This document shows, piece by piece, positions 1-11,853 of a DNA stretch of 64,000 bases (positions within the stretch are counted from its first letter, which is position 1; every line of letters starts with the position of its first letter). The notes under the pieces were generated by a model. That model made no database searches. It saw only the letters and a list, made by a program, of their open reading frames with translations, and had not been told where the DNA came from. The translations under genes and the position numbers were made by a program. This DNA comes from Saccharum officinarum (Eukaryota; Streptophyta; Magnoliopsida; Poales; Poaceae): contig CM036197.1 in the NCBI GenBank assembly GCA_020631735.1, positions 43,323,880 to 43,387,879 on the forward strand, given 5' to 3'.

Positions 1-660
1 CAAATAGGCCTTATGATGGTGATGGCATGACTCCTTGTCACGTTGATCACTAATCTCACTTTTGAGGAAAGAAGGATGAGGCGTCAGGGATGCACGTACC
101 AGGAGATTTGCCAAGTCGAATGTACAGGACCTCTTCAAAGATTTGCTTCTCCATGTCAATGAGATCCCCAGCCCAAACCGAACACCTCGATGTGTCGCCC
201 ATAGTACCACCATTGCTTAGGTTGGCGTAGGCGTATGCCATACACGAGCAGTTTCTAGTGCACTCAGATGCACACTGCTCGAAGCTTCTATTCCTAATGT
301 GCAAGAACTTGTAAGCAAGCTTCATATTAGGCATGGCCATGAAATAGTCTTCCTTTCCGCATTTCAGTGCTTCCCTTCTCTGGCATCCTCTAGAGAAGTT
401 GAGACTTCAAGGAGCTCAAAACCATCAGGGCACCGGCACGCCGGGATTGCCTCCGTGCGGTCACAGTAGACGAACGGGCCACAAGAGGCATAGAGATCAC
501 AGCTATTAGGAACCTCAATGATGATTGCCCATGACGAAGTGGTGCTATTCCAAGCGAGGAGCCTCCCTTTGCCTGTATAGTCCAACAAAAGGCGAATGTA
601 GGGTGAGCCCACACGAACATATTTTAGAGATAAAGTATTCGCAGATCACTCAGGGGAACC
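1..660 (-). pseudogene. SRLK extracellular fragment (S-locus glycoprotein/EGF-like and PAN domains)
   Basis: Read on the minus strand from about 660 to 56, this encodes the membrane-proximal extracellular half of a G-type lectin S-receptor-like kinase. The S-locus glycoprotein segment includes LLLDYTGKGRLLAWN and the EGF-like cysteines of CDLYASCGPFVYCD and CRCPDGFEL; a PAN domain follows with FEQCASECTRNCSCMAYAYA and LYIRLGKSPG. The two open stretches (612-364 and 340-56) are in different frames. A one-base indel near 385-395 explains this, because the expected linker G-C-Q-R-R-E-A-L-K-C-G is present in the second frame. A stop also lies just upstream, near 645. The fragment should continue leftwards into a transmembrane exon, but the window ends there, and a transmembrane/kinase part is found instead on the opposite strand at 735. 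The lectin domain is not present. Confidence 0.8.
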
Positions 661-734
661 CTGTGCAAAGTAAACTCACACAATGACAAGGAATGCTTGA
701 TGCAATAAATTCTAACAGGATACATTTCTATGTA

Positions 735-2374
735 CAGACCAGAAGAGCAATTTTCTGAAAATTTTACTCCCAACTATAGCATGTCTGCTGCTACTTACAC
801 TCGGAGCTCTTGTTTGGACATGTAAAAGCAGAGGTATGGAGAAAATGAGCCCTTGTTTTTTCTTTTAAAAAAATGCAGTGTTAATGTGTAAATGTTCAAG
901 GAAAATAGAGTGATCCATTGATGTAGCAGGCAAATGGCACAAGAAGAAAGTCCAGACGAGAATGGTGCTAGAATACCTGAGTTCTACGGATGAAGCTGGG
1001 GGAAAGAATATAGAGTTACCATTTATTAGCTTTGAAAACATTGTCACAGCAACAGACAATTTCTCTGACTGCAATATGCTTGGGAAAGGAGGTTTTGGCA
1101 AAGTATACAAGGTACTAGTAAAATGTTTCACCTTGAAAATTTACATTACTTGAAATAAAAATTCTGATTTCTGAATGATGAAATTGTCTAGGGAAAGTTG
1201 GAAGGAACCAAGGAAGTAGCCATCAAGAGACTGAGCAAGGGTTCTGGGCAAGGAACCAAGGAGTTCAGAAATGAAGTAGTCTTAATTGCAAAGTTGCAGC
1301 ACAAGAACCTAGTTAAACTTATCGGTTGATGTGTTCATGAAGATGAGAAGCTGTTAGTTTATGAGTACTTGCCCAACAAAAGCTTGGATTACTTTCTCTT
1401 TGGTACATTGAATTTTAAATTTTTCATACAGTTAGTAAAACCAACAAATATATGTGCACATGTGCCTTCTGATATGCCCTGTTTCACATTATTCTTATAG
1501 ATTCTGCAAGAAAATCAATGCTTCAGTGGCCAACAAGGTTCAAGATAATCCAGGGGTAGCTAGAGGAATTATGTATCTTCATCAGGACTCAAGGTTAACT
1601 ATCATCCATAGAGATCTTAAAGCAAGCAACATCTTGTTAGATAAGGACATGAGCCCAAAGATATCAAATTTCGGCATGGCTAGAATATTCAGTGGCGACG
1701 AGTTCCAAGCAAATACTAACCGAGTTGTAGGGACATAGTAAGTAACTCCTGCATTGCCAACTCTTCATATAGAATTAATTCGCTTTGCAGTTTCACAAAT
1801 ATGCAAACCTTTTTGGTGAAACAATTTGCACAGTGGTTACATGTCTCCTGAATATGCGATGGAAGGTGCATTTTCAGTCAAGTCTGACACCTATAGCTTT
1901 GGTGTTTTAATGCTGGAGATAGTAAGTGGTTTAAAGATCAGCTCACCACATCTTATCATGGATTTTCCTAACCTTAGAGCATATGTAAGTACCGGGAGAT
2001 TCATATAATTCTGAACTATCCACATGAGACAAAAAGTGAGCTCAATATAAGATTGTGTCATGTTTCAGGCATGGAACAAGTGGAAAGAAGGGAAAATTGA
2101 AGATTTGGTGGACTCATCAGTCATGGAGAATTGCTCCCTTGATGAAGTTTCACGATGTGTCCATATAGGACTCTTGTGTGTTCAAGACAATCCGAGTTAC
2201 AGGCCACTCATGTCGATGGTTGTGTCCATGCTGGAGACCAAAACGACGCCGCTTCCAACACCGAACCAACCTATATATTTTGCACTTAGGGACTCTTGCC
2301 CACCTGGAAAGGCAGTTGACAACAAGGAATTGTCTATAAATGGTATGAGTCTCACTGTGCTAGAGGGCCGTTAG
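735..2374 (+). pseudogene. SRLK transmembrane and kinase half, broken pseudokinase
   Basis: Six exons can be placed: about 735-833 (membrane helix ILLPTIACLLLLTLGALVW), 930-1110 (juxtamembrane and glycine loop [10 protein letters not shown]), 1193-1404 (VAIKRL lysine and hinge [11 protein letters not shown]), 1501-1736 (catalytic loop HRDLKASN), 1834-1988 ([11 protein letters not shown]) and 2069-2374 (C-lobe, ending VLEGR). GT and AG borders fit at each. The gene is damaged. TGC of the L-G-C-C motif has become TGA at 1327-1329, a one-base deletion near 1550 shifts the frame, and the DFG magnesium-binding aspartate is Asn (NFG, codon 1667-1669). No signal peptide or lectin domain lies upstream on this strand. 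It belongs to the same family as the SRLK copies at 3839-7007 and 23616-26399 but is clearly more diverged. Confidence 0.85.
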
Positions 2375-3838
2375 ATGTTTGGTTTTCATAACTGATTAGG
2401 AGTACAAACCCCAACGGAATATTCATTGCAAAATTAAAACTAAAACTAAGCGATCAGTCCATGTGAAATGTGAATGTCGGTAATTTGCATTTTGCAACAG
2501 TGTAATAAGTCTGCATAATAACTGTATAAAGACAGGTGATTTTCTTCTCTCAGCTCATGTGGTTGTACTTTTTGTGAGCTTATTATGTGGATCCGATTTG
2601 ACCAGATGGATTAATTTGGGAATGATACAGTAGGAGTTGAATTATAGTATTATACAGATTGTATTCCATTCCAGACGATGCATTCCAATTCCCAATGAGG
2701 TTACCCTGCCCTTCAGTGGCTCAGTGCAGTATAATTGATTCTTAACATAAGGTTGGTCTAAGCCAGCATATTTTTGAACAAGACAATTAAACTTGCATAT
2801 ACTAGTATTACCAAAGTTGTAACGAGGAACACCTTGTTTTGTTTTCGTTATCGCTGATCTCACTGTAGACCAAAAGAAATAAGCACCCAAACTCCCGTTA
2901 AGTTGAGGCGTAAGACTGTAGCAGGTGCAGAGTTGTTTTCAGCACTGGTGAACCCTACACAATCTACTAACGTGGAGACCAACCACCTGAATTTCACAGG
3001 ATATACTGCAAGCAAGAGTAGCAGTACCTCGCCTCATGACAGCGACCGCCGTGATCCTGAGGCAGAGTCTCGCGGATAGATCAGCGGCAAGCAGGGTCCG
3101 TCAGGCCGTACCAGCAACGCAAGAATGGGCGCCTCTTCGCTCTGACCGATCCCTTGCCGATCTGGTGGCAGCGCATGGCTCCGCCTTGGCTCGCAGTCGC
3201 TGCCTCCGCCGCTTCGCCGGTTCACCCTCACCGCCTACGGGGCCACGTTGGCGGCCACAGACTCTGGAGTCCGAACAGAGGCGCCGAATGCCCGAGCGGC
3301 CCACGCGGCGACCACCAAATGGTTGGGCCTCAGAGTCAAGAATACGATGCGAATGGGACTAACCCGCCAACTTGATTTTGTGGATTGTCGTCAGAAAATT
3401 AAACCTATATATAAGTCAAGAGGGCCCAAACCATCTCTGGATAGTCAGTGTGGTCCATCTCTAGAGCCTTTAAAACCATATTTTCTCAAAGTACAGCGTA
3501 AAAACTTATTATAATATAATATAGATAATGAGTAATAGTTATAATAATAGTTTAGATAATAATATACCATCTAATAATAACAAATAGCACCAAAAAGAAA
3601 CCAAAGAGACAAATTCATGACCCCATGAACTCACACGAGAAAGAAATCAGCACCAAAACTTCTTTGTACATGGAAATTGGCACAACTGCACAAGACGTGT
3701 CCTTTACCATTATGCCAGCGAAGAAGCTGGCCTTAGCTTTGTTTAAATAATAAGTATACAGTTCCATTTCCGTGCAACAAGGAGGTGTCCTAAATCCTAA
3801 AAACCATGTAATGACTGTTCTAAAAATATAACCTACTA
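2375..3838. other. Intergenic, no supported gene
   Basis: Mostly AT-rich sequence between two SRLK genes that converge here. A GC-rich patch at 3030-3380 is open in several frames on both strands without any recognisable domain. I see no transposon ends. Confidence 0.6.
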
Positions 3839-6800
3839 TTAGAGTTGTCCTCCAACTCTTGTCACAATGTATAAGCAAATGTAACGTAACGTGGGCTGCT
3901 TTGGGACTAAACGTAACGTGGTTTCGTTCTCCAACATGAACACAACCGATGACATAAGTGGCCTACTATTTGGATTGTCTTGCACACACAAGAGTCCTAT
4001 GTGGATACACCGCAAAGCTTCAACCGGTGAACAAGTCCCAACAATTGATGAGTCCACGAGATCAGTTGCCTTACCATCTTTCCATAAGCTCCATGCCTAA
4101 ACCAATTCAACTGATAGGATATCAGCATTTTTTTACATAAGATGTCAGCATGTTTTTATCGAGCTGTGAAAATTCCAAGAATAGCACAATACTCACATAA
4201 GCTAATAAGCTAGGGAAGCCAGTGAACTGAGTCGAAGTGATCTTTAAACCACTTATAATCTCCAAGAGTATGACACCAAAACTATATGTGTCTGACTTGA
4301 CTGAAAAGACACCATCCATTGCATATTTAGGAGACATGTAACCACTACATAAAAAGTTAGCACTTAGTATAAACAAATTAAAAAAATGGAAAAACAAAAA
4401 AAATTATATCAAAAATATGATGCATGGATTACTCACTATGTCCCAACAACTCGATTTGTATTTGCTTCTTGTTGGTTTCCACCAAAGATTCTTGCCATAC
4501 CAAAATCCGATATCTTTGGGCTCATATCTGCGTCCAACAGGATGTTGCTTGTTTTGATATCTCTATGAATTATAGTCAACCTTGAATCCTGTTGGAGATA
4601 AAGAAGTCCTCTAGATATTCCTTTGATTATCTTGAATCTTGTTGGCCAATCGAGGGCTCTTCTACTTGCAGGATCTATATGTACAGTAGTACTATATAAG
4701 TAAGCATACAATTTTACGTGGTAATTAACTATGGCAATATCTTTTTATTTCTCCAAACTAAATATGAGATTAAACCTACCAAAAATGAAGCAATCCAAGC
4801 TTTTCTTTGGTAAATACTCGTAAATCAGAAGCCTCTCGTGTCCATGAATGCAGCAACCAAGAAGTCTGACAAGGTTTCTGTGTTGCAGTTTGGCAAGTAG
4901 AACAACTTCATTTCTGAATTCCTCTGCCCCTTGTCTAGAACCCTTACCAAGTCTTTTGATTGCAACTTCTCGGTTATTGGGCAGCACACCCTGCATGATT
5001 TCATCATTCAGGAAATGTCAAAAGTTTCGTACAACACTTGTGTTGTGTAGGAATTTCATTGTAGTTACCTTGTAAACCTTCCCGAAGCCTCCTCGTCCAA
5101 GCATGTTAGCCTCAGAAAAGTTGTTTGTTGCACCGACAATATCTCTAAAGCTAAAAAATGGAAGCTCGAGATCTTCTTCATCGCCAAGTTCATTTGACGT
5201 GCTCTCCGTACCTGGCGTTACTTTCTTCCCGCTACCATTGTTTTGACGTGGGCCTTGCAATAAAGTCATATTAGCTTAGTCTGTTAACAAATGCACTCTA
5301 AATCTCTAATAAAAAAAAGTTGACTAGGAAAGAGAGAGACCTCCACTGCACTAGCCAATTATTCTCAGGGAGATTCTCTAATATATGCACTCTGGATTAG
5401 CCTGAGTAGTAAAGTGTCTGTACCTCCAAGCTTGCATATCCAAACAAGGTACATGCCGGCAGCCGTGGCTGCTAGCAGAGATGCTGTGACTGGAAGTACG
5501 ATCTTTGCCACACCCCTCCTCTTCCGTTGAGCTGCAGAAATTTGTTGAAGAACAGATGATGAAACAGGTTTACTGCTGATAGGAAGAATGGCGGAGCCAG
5601 AAACTTTCAGAATGTTGGACGATTCTTCTTATGCAAGACTATATTTACCTAGAAAAATATAGGATTTCTCTTTAATACAAACGAAATTGGTGCTTACCTA
5701 TATCTAATTCAGACTTGGCCAACCTCAGGTAGAGACTATCCTGCCCCTTGTCTACGTACCGGATGTCAACAATGTAGTTCGTCCACATGATGCAGCCGCT
5801 GCCATCACCCCCTCCTCGGATGTCGGCGGCGGCGTAGGCCATGCAGGAGCAGTTGGCGAGGCACCTCGCCCTGCACTGCTCAAGCGTTGCGCCCATGTCC
5901 ACCGTTGCATTGTCCGTGTCAGGGAGCTTCACTGCCCGTGCCACCATAAACCCGTCCGTCGTCGTCCCGTTGCCGTGGCATTCCAGCGGCACGTTCCTCC
6001 GGCATCCGCCTCCGTATTGCCCCAATGACCACTACGAGGGGTTCACGGGGCTGAAGCCCACGACGCAGCTGCAGAACATCATGGTCATCGTGATGATCTT
6101 GCTCACGTTGCACAGGCCGAACGCGCCGCACTTGGCGTACTCGTCGCAGATGTCCTTCGGCGCCTTCCCGAAGTCGTTCCACACCAGGTTGGCCGGATCC
6201 CACGCCAGTTGCTGCAGCACGCCGACCTCATTCAGCACGAGGCAGGAGATGGGCGCGTCGGTCCTGGCGTTGAAGCTGAATGAGATCTCGTTGGGGCAGA
6301 CGACGACCTGGTTGGAGTATGGATCCGTGTTCGACACCCTCGCCATCTCCGGGACGCCACTGAACCATAGGCCGTTCTAGGGACCTGTTCGGAACTTCTT
6401 GGCGTTTCCTTGCCACGAGACGATGTCCGGGAGCCCCATGGTGTCCATCACACGCCTGCAGTCCCCGGTCGTCGGGTCGTTCGATGCACGCCACGACGTG
6501 AGGGACCACTCCGCGCCAGTCTGCGGGTTCTTGCCGATTCTCATGCCGGCGAGCATGTCACCGCTGCTCTGCTCGCGCACGACAAGGTTGCTGGAGTCGA
6601 GCAACTGTGCCACGGCTGGAGCGGAACTACTCGTCGTCGTGTTGGAATTGGAAGACCACGCGGTGTGGCCAGAGCCATCGAGAAGGCGAAGGCTCCCGGT
6701 GTTGCCGACCACCAGTACGCCCGATGTGTTGTTGAGGGGGGTGTCGCGGTTGGCCACCCAACAGACGGCATCCGGGGACGCGGTGAACCAGATGCCAAGG

Positions 6801-7007
6801 TATCTCTTGAGTCTTGGCTGGCACGCCGGTAGGGGAGAAGAAGCCCAGGGTGAAGGTGCTGCCGGATGAGACCAACGTCTCGCCATCGGTGATGTTGCTG
6901 CTGCTGCTGAGTGTGTCAGATGCAGTGCCAGCGGCCGAGGCTCTGAGCAAAAGCAAGAACACGGGGAAGATCAGGGTGACAATGTACGACAAAAGTCTTG
7001 TCGTCAT
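3839..7007 (-). pseudogene. G-type lectin SRLK gene, lectin half broken, kinase half open
   Basis: Seven exons fit on the minus strand: 7007-5698, 5531-5424, 5253-5069, 4990-4780, 4674-4437, 4344-4197 and 4096-3839. The ATG at 7007 opens a signal peptide (MTTRLLSYIVTLIFPVFLLLL) and a B-lectin start (TFTLGFFSPTG). S-locus glycoprotein, EGF-like and PAN (CRARCLANCSCMAYAAADI) regions follow, then a membrane helix and a kinase with [24 protein letters not shown] and SDFGMAR. Exon 1 carries a frameshift near 6820, a deletion of about ten codons where LWQSFDHPSNT should be (near 6550), TGG to TAG at the W-N-G-L-W-F-S-G motif near 6378, and another TAG near 6033. Exons 2-7 have no stop. The C-terminus differs from the copy at 26.4 kb after the N-E-T-T-L motif. 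It is probably a null receptor; expression of the kinase half alone cannot be judged. Confidence 0.85.
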
Positions 7008-7664
7008 TCTCGTCGCCAGTACTAGTGATGGATGTTTGTTGCTGCAGCTCAAGAAAATTCATGGTACCAATACTGATATATATGATCACGTTGGTGCCCG
7101 CTTATAGCTTATTAGTGTAGCAGCCTTGTTTTATTTGATTCACAGTCTGTTGTAGCCGGCGTCTGTTTTTTATTTCCTTTTCTTTCTTTGTATCTTTTTT
7201 TTTACTTGCTTGCCTTTCATTCAACTTGAATTGGTCGAAGCCTTATACAAGATCAAATCACTCACACATCTGCAGTCACATTGCACCTCTCCATGCGATG
7301 TGTGTTAGTGACTTTGAACCCCTCTTTTTATCTTTGAATGTTTCTTTGTATCTTTGAACCCCTCTTTTTATTGTTAATAAAGCTGTAGGGGCTGGGGGCT
7401 CTCCAGATTCCTAAAAAAGAATATATATTAGTAATTTTTTAATTAGCTTATTTGTCTAATTTCGTATGAATGTAGTGGTTGAAAGCAATGAACTTATTTA
7501 AAGTCTACGGATGGCTGACCTGTTAGACAAAAGATAAACATGTATTTCTCTAACAACTAGAGGTCGTCAGCCGGCATAGGAAGTCCTCTAGATGGTATTC
7601 TAGTTTGTTGCATAGGATATCTCTTGTAATTAGATGAGAACTTAGAGCAACTCAAAGAGACTTT
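7008..7664. other. Upstream flank of the minus-strand SRLK gene, no gene seen
   Basis: AT-rich DNA with two near copies of a short CTTTGAACCCCTCTTTTTAT sequence at about 7312-7371. I cannot assign a promoter element with confidence. Confidence 0.5.
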
Positions 7665-8390
7665 TTTTCTCGAACATGCAAAAGGCTTGCGCGCTTTGCA
7701 TTAAGTAGGAAAGAGTTTTGGATTACAAATGTTGTGGCAGCGCTCTAGGGGGCTCAACAAATTAGAGTGAAGCTCATGCCCTCCCTAGTGCTCGAAAATT
7801 CTTAGGCTACTATACTGAAAAATAAACAACCCATATTTCATGCGCCTGCTTGCACCCATTGCCTAGCCTCATGCTTGATTATGGCAAGTAGCTGCTGTAG
7901 CTAGGTGGCAGTGCCCCGGAAACATCTCGCGTTTCTCTCCTTCCATAGCTCCCAGGCAACTAGAGCGAAACCGGAGTCTACTCCGCTCCTATTGGTGCTG
8001 GTCCATGTCGATCTCCAGGAGGTCCACCAGTCGAAGATTGTGTTGTAGTTGGGGAGGCCTTGTGTGTGTCCAAGCGCCACAAGGACGTTCCACCATTCTT
8101 GCTTGCTGAAAGAGCATGAGATGACGATGTGGTCTATGGTCTCTGGCTCCTGGTCGCAGAGGAAGCATGCATCATTGGCGTCCATTGCTTCCGACGTAGT
8201 GCAAGCCACAAGAACATTTTGATGCGGAGAGGGGCCCATGTTTAATTTCCCAGAAGAGGCTGCATCCGGGGAATGGGTGCGAAGCGGAGTGGAGGGCCAC
8301 GTACGCCGACTTGACTGTGAACTAGCCGTTCGTCGTCCATCTCCATATGGTTCTGCCTTCCGCGTCATTGAGATGCATACCTTGGACTGC
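7665..8390 (-). mobile_element. LINE (non-LTR retrotransposon) 3' fragment with reverse-transcriptase zinc-binding domain
   Basis: The minus strand encodes the C-terminal zinc-binding region typical of plant LINE ORF2 proteins. PLRIKMFLWLALRRKQWT is followed, after a frameshift near 8185, by DDACFLCDQEPETIDHIVISCSFSKQEWW and the terminal FALVAWELWKERNARCF. The T-rich stretch near 7665 at the left end fits the reverse complement of a poly-A-like LINE tail. The RT core and endonuclease are absent, so this is a 5'-truncated, dead copy. Confidence 0.7.
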
Positions 8391-8429
8391 CACCCAAATG
8401 CACAGGTACTGGCGGATTACAGGGGATCG

Positions 8430-8857
8430 ATAGACCACCGGTGATCTGTCGGATTCATCTTCCTTCAGGCAGTGTGTCAGCCACGGGTTGGCGCTTAATG
8501 AGCCGGCGTGGAACCCTTGTGACAAAATGGGAACCCCTTGTGTCAAAATTGATCCTGATTTCTTCAACACACCAACGAATAGTCACCATAGGTAATGGAA
8601 AAACAACCCCTTTCTGGTCATCAACCTGGATCAATGGAACCATAGCAAAAACAATGCACCCCTGTTACATCAAAAAACACGAAGGAAAAGGATCAAGGTT
8701 CAACAGGACATGACAAATGGATAGACCACATATATCCCCAAGCGTCCCAAGGTGAGGTATCAAAATTTGTGAAGCTATGGGAGGCCATCATGGACATTAG
8801 GTTGATCAATGCAGTTGAAGATGAAATTAGTGTTGGCGATGGACGACGGATGGGGAA
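8430..8857 (+). mobile_element. Second LINE ORF2 fragment, opposite orientation
   Basis: Plus-strand translation gives IVTIGNGKTTPFWSSTWING and, after a frameshift near 8710, WIDHIYPQASQGEVSKFVKLW and a D-E-I motif. This resembles the region just before the zinc-binding domain of plant LINE ORF2 proteins. It abuts the minus-strand LINE fragment head to head and stops at a Stowaway MITE. It may come from the same or a related element after inversion. The assignment rests on motif resemblance only. Confidence 0.55.
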
Positions 8858-9019
8858 TACTCCCTCCGTCCCAAAATAAGTGTCGTTCTAGAAAAGGAAA
8901 TTTGACAAAAGTCAGAGACGAAACATAGATGGCATATATTAATCTATTTCTGAACAATTACTCAAGAAAATTTGATCAGCATGACCCCAGAACGACACTT
9001 TTCTAAAATGAAGGGAGTA
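8858..9019. mobile_element. Stowaway-type MITE (Tc1/mariner)
   Basis: Terminal inverted repeats CTCCCTCCGTCCCAAAATAA (from 8860) and, in reverse complement, CTCCCTTCATTTTAGAAAAG (ending 9017) bound a 158-bp element. It is flanked by TA on both sides (8858-8859 and 9018-9019), the target duplication of this superfamily. No coding capacity. It sits at the broken end of the LINE fragment. Confidence 0.85.
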
Positions 9020-10323
9020 ATATATACGTTCAAACGAACATATACACCACTAACATACGGAAACTCGACAACATTAACAGTTTTGGAACAAAATTAAAGT
9101 TAAGTACGCATGGGAGCTGAGTGTACATTGAGAAAAATAGATATCATAGCAATTGTCTAATTATATGACACCAAAACTGATTGTGTGCTATGACCGTAAA
9201 AATTAAGAGCAAAATTATCCAATTTTAGTGACCTGACTTGACTGATTTTCCTGTAGTCTACACACGCCCTGGTGCAAGCCGCTGGCCACTCCCACGTCAA
9301 GCGCCCCGCCTCCATTTTGGTCCCAACTCCCAAGGATTCTAGAGTTTGAAATATGTAACCGTAAATACTATGTGTTCTGTTTTGGAGCAGGTAATGTCTC
9401 TTTCTTTACGTGTTAGACTGTCCTTTCTTTCACCGTTTAACCAACCTCCTCCGCTGCCTCTTATGAAAGAGCCCGAGCAGACACCCAGGGTCGCCAGGCC
9501 CTGGGTCCGCCCCTGATTTTTGGTGGAATATTTGGAAGGAGAGAAGTAGACGAACATTCCAACATAAAATTCTAAGCCCAAGACAGGTTGCTACATTGTG
9601 CAAGGCTGGCATTCTTCAATACCACTTGGCCATGGTTCCTATGCACGAAACAATAGAAACTCAGTAGTTCAATAGTAGTTCAGGTTGAGGTTGAAGCAGT
9701 CGCTTTTGGACAACTCACTCTCCTCTTGGTTTGTTGTTTTTGCTTCCCCCTCACCTCATCCTTTTCTCGGTTCATGATCTACCTTGTTTGTTTAATAAAC
9801 CCAGTCATCCGAGTAATGATTAAGAGATAAAGATCTCCCAACATTGGACTGTCAGCTAGTTAACAAAGTGCATGAGCAGATGGAATCTCACATTTTTAGC
9901 TGACTGGATGTATAACTTTGGAGGTTAAAACAAATGCTAAATTCAATTTAATCACCTGTCCAAGTATCACCCATGTATACGCTACCATTTTATTTTGGTA
10001 CTACCTCTAGTCTATAAATAAAAAGTCAGAGAATGCCAAGCACCAATTAGCAATGTTGATCTAATTATTGTTCATGAGCTGAGTCAAAATGGGTGAAGTC
10101 ACACTATTTGAAGTTGATTTTGAAAGTCTTAGTTTTCCCAACTTCTCAACCAATACATCAGAGGCCTTCTCTATAGCATAAACTAGGTTTTTGCCTGACA
10201 CATAGATATGTTGCATAAGAAAATCTAGAGAACGCGTAATGCTGATGGGAAATTTCTAAGTCCATTTAAATTCAATTTTTTTCATACTTTGAGCTCCAAT
10301 TTAAACTTTCTAAACATCATTTC
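9020..10323. other. Intergenic, no gene seen
   Basis: AT-rich sequence without a convincing reading frame. A GGGGCGGACCCAGGG-like string (minus strand, about 9500-9515) is reminiscent of dispersed plant repeats but I cannot bound an element. Confidence 0.5.
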
Positions 10324-11788
10324 TGTAAGTGCATTCGCCTCCAATGTGGGTTTTGAATAATTAATGACAATCAAATTAGGGACTAACAAGTTTATTCAAG
10401 ATGTATTCGCAGGTGTTAGTCCATTGAAAGAATAAACAATGACATTTGGTGATATGAGCACCCCTAAACTTTCTATGGATGAAAGGCGCTTCGACTCAAT
10501 CGGTTTACAATTTTATTTTAAAATTGAGTCATAGGAAACACCGTACTATCAAGAGGGATGCAAAATAGACTAGCTAGATATGGTTAGAAGTGCTCTTGTC
10601 AATTATATATATATGCGCTTGAGAGACACACTGCACTCACATGCACTTAGAAAATATATAGTGTTTTCTGCGTGCACCGGTACTACCGGTGGCTCTCCAC
10701 CGGTAGTACTGGTCTGCTCGGTTGCGCGCGCAAGGTTGCGCAAAAGTGAACTACCGGTAGTACCGGAGTTCCAGCTGTAGTACCGGTGGAAACCCGGTAG
10801 TACCGGTAAGTCATTTTTGCGCACGACTTAGTTGCGTCTTCAACGGTCGGATTTGGAGGACCGGTAGTACCGATGAGACATCACTGGTAGTACCGATAGT
10901 CGTTCTAAACTTTGAAGTATACATTCTTCTCTCCTCCACTTGTAACCATTACCCACACTATTCTACTCATTCCCCATCTGAGAAAAGAGCTCCCAAGCAT
11001 TGACTCACCCACTCTCTCTCCCTCTTTGCTCCTAGTCTTCAATCGTTGCAAGATTAGAGCTAGAGAAGTGAGATTTGAGAGTGGGAGGCTTCGATCTACG
11101 ACTTGAGCACTTCGATCCATCATCTTGCCGGTTTGTTTTGCATTTGTTACTCTTGGGTTCTTGGAACCCTAGCCGGCTAGGCGTTCTTCGTGGTTGCCCG
11201 TGTTGTATCATTTGTGAGGGCGTCCTGAAGTGTTTGTAATCACCCTCTCTCTTAGTGGAAATCTCAAGCTAGCCTTCGTGGTTGCTTGAGGGAGACCTTC
11301 GTGGTCGGACCTTAGTGGTCACCTCAACAACGAGGACGTAGGAACTCCTGTGTGGGGATTGCCGAACCTCGGGATAAATATTGTGTCCTGCGTGCTTGTT
11401 GCTGTGGTGGTAGCTTCGACTATCCTTGCTCTTGTGTTTGCTTGTGTTCTTCCTCCCTACCCCCTATTCTTAGGTCGGAAGGCCCGATTTACAACTTGGG
11501 AAGGAGCCAAGCTTTGGGAACCTCAGCATCACCTTCAGCACCATCAAGGAGTGTGGGGTAACACTTGAATCTGAAATCAAAACTCAATTTACTCTGATTT
11601 CGTAGCCTCTGTAGGGCACCGGTAGTACCAGCTTGTCTGCACCGGTAGTACCGGTCCTCATAGACCGGTAGTACCGCTCCAGACATACCAGTAGTACCGG
11701 TTGGTATTTAACTTTCGCAGTTGAGTTTTGAGTTTTAGGTTTTTAAATAGGCCTATTCACCCTCCTCTAGGCCAATTAGATGCTTTCA
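10324..11788 (+). repeat. 5' LTR of the SIRE-like copia element
   Basis: Begins TGTAAGTGCATTCGCC and ends GATGCTTTCA two bases before the primer site. The exact left border is inferred from the TG start because no second LTR is present. It carries at least eight copies or variants of a near-palindromic ACCGGTAGTACCGGT box in two clusters (about 10676-10905 and 11618-11702). Confidence 0.65.
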
Positions 11789-11790
11789 AT

Positions 11791-11802
11791 TGGTATCAGA
11801 GC
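11791..11802 (+). other. Primer-binding site, initiator methionine tRNA
   Basis: TGGTATCAGAGC, the standard 12-base match to the 3' end of plant initiator tRNA-Met, two bases after the LTR CA end. It fixes the orientation of the element and the end of the 5' LTR. Confidence 0.9.
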
Positions 11803-11853
11803 ATTGGTCCCTCGGATAAACGTTTCACCGCGTGAGGAGTAACATTAGCCAAG

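Noticed and set aside
3030..3380. Several overlapping open frames on both strands
   Set aside because: They reflect GC-rich composition. No domain, no plausible start context and no consistent frame.
10676..10905. Regularly spaced short repeats considered as a CRISPR-like array
   Set aside because: The repeats are 12-15-base palindromic boxes with irregular short spacers inside a plant LTR.
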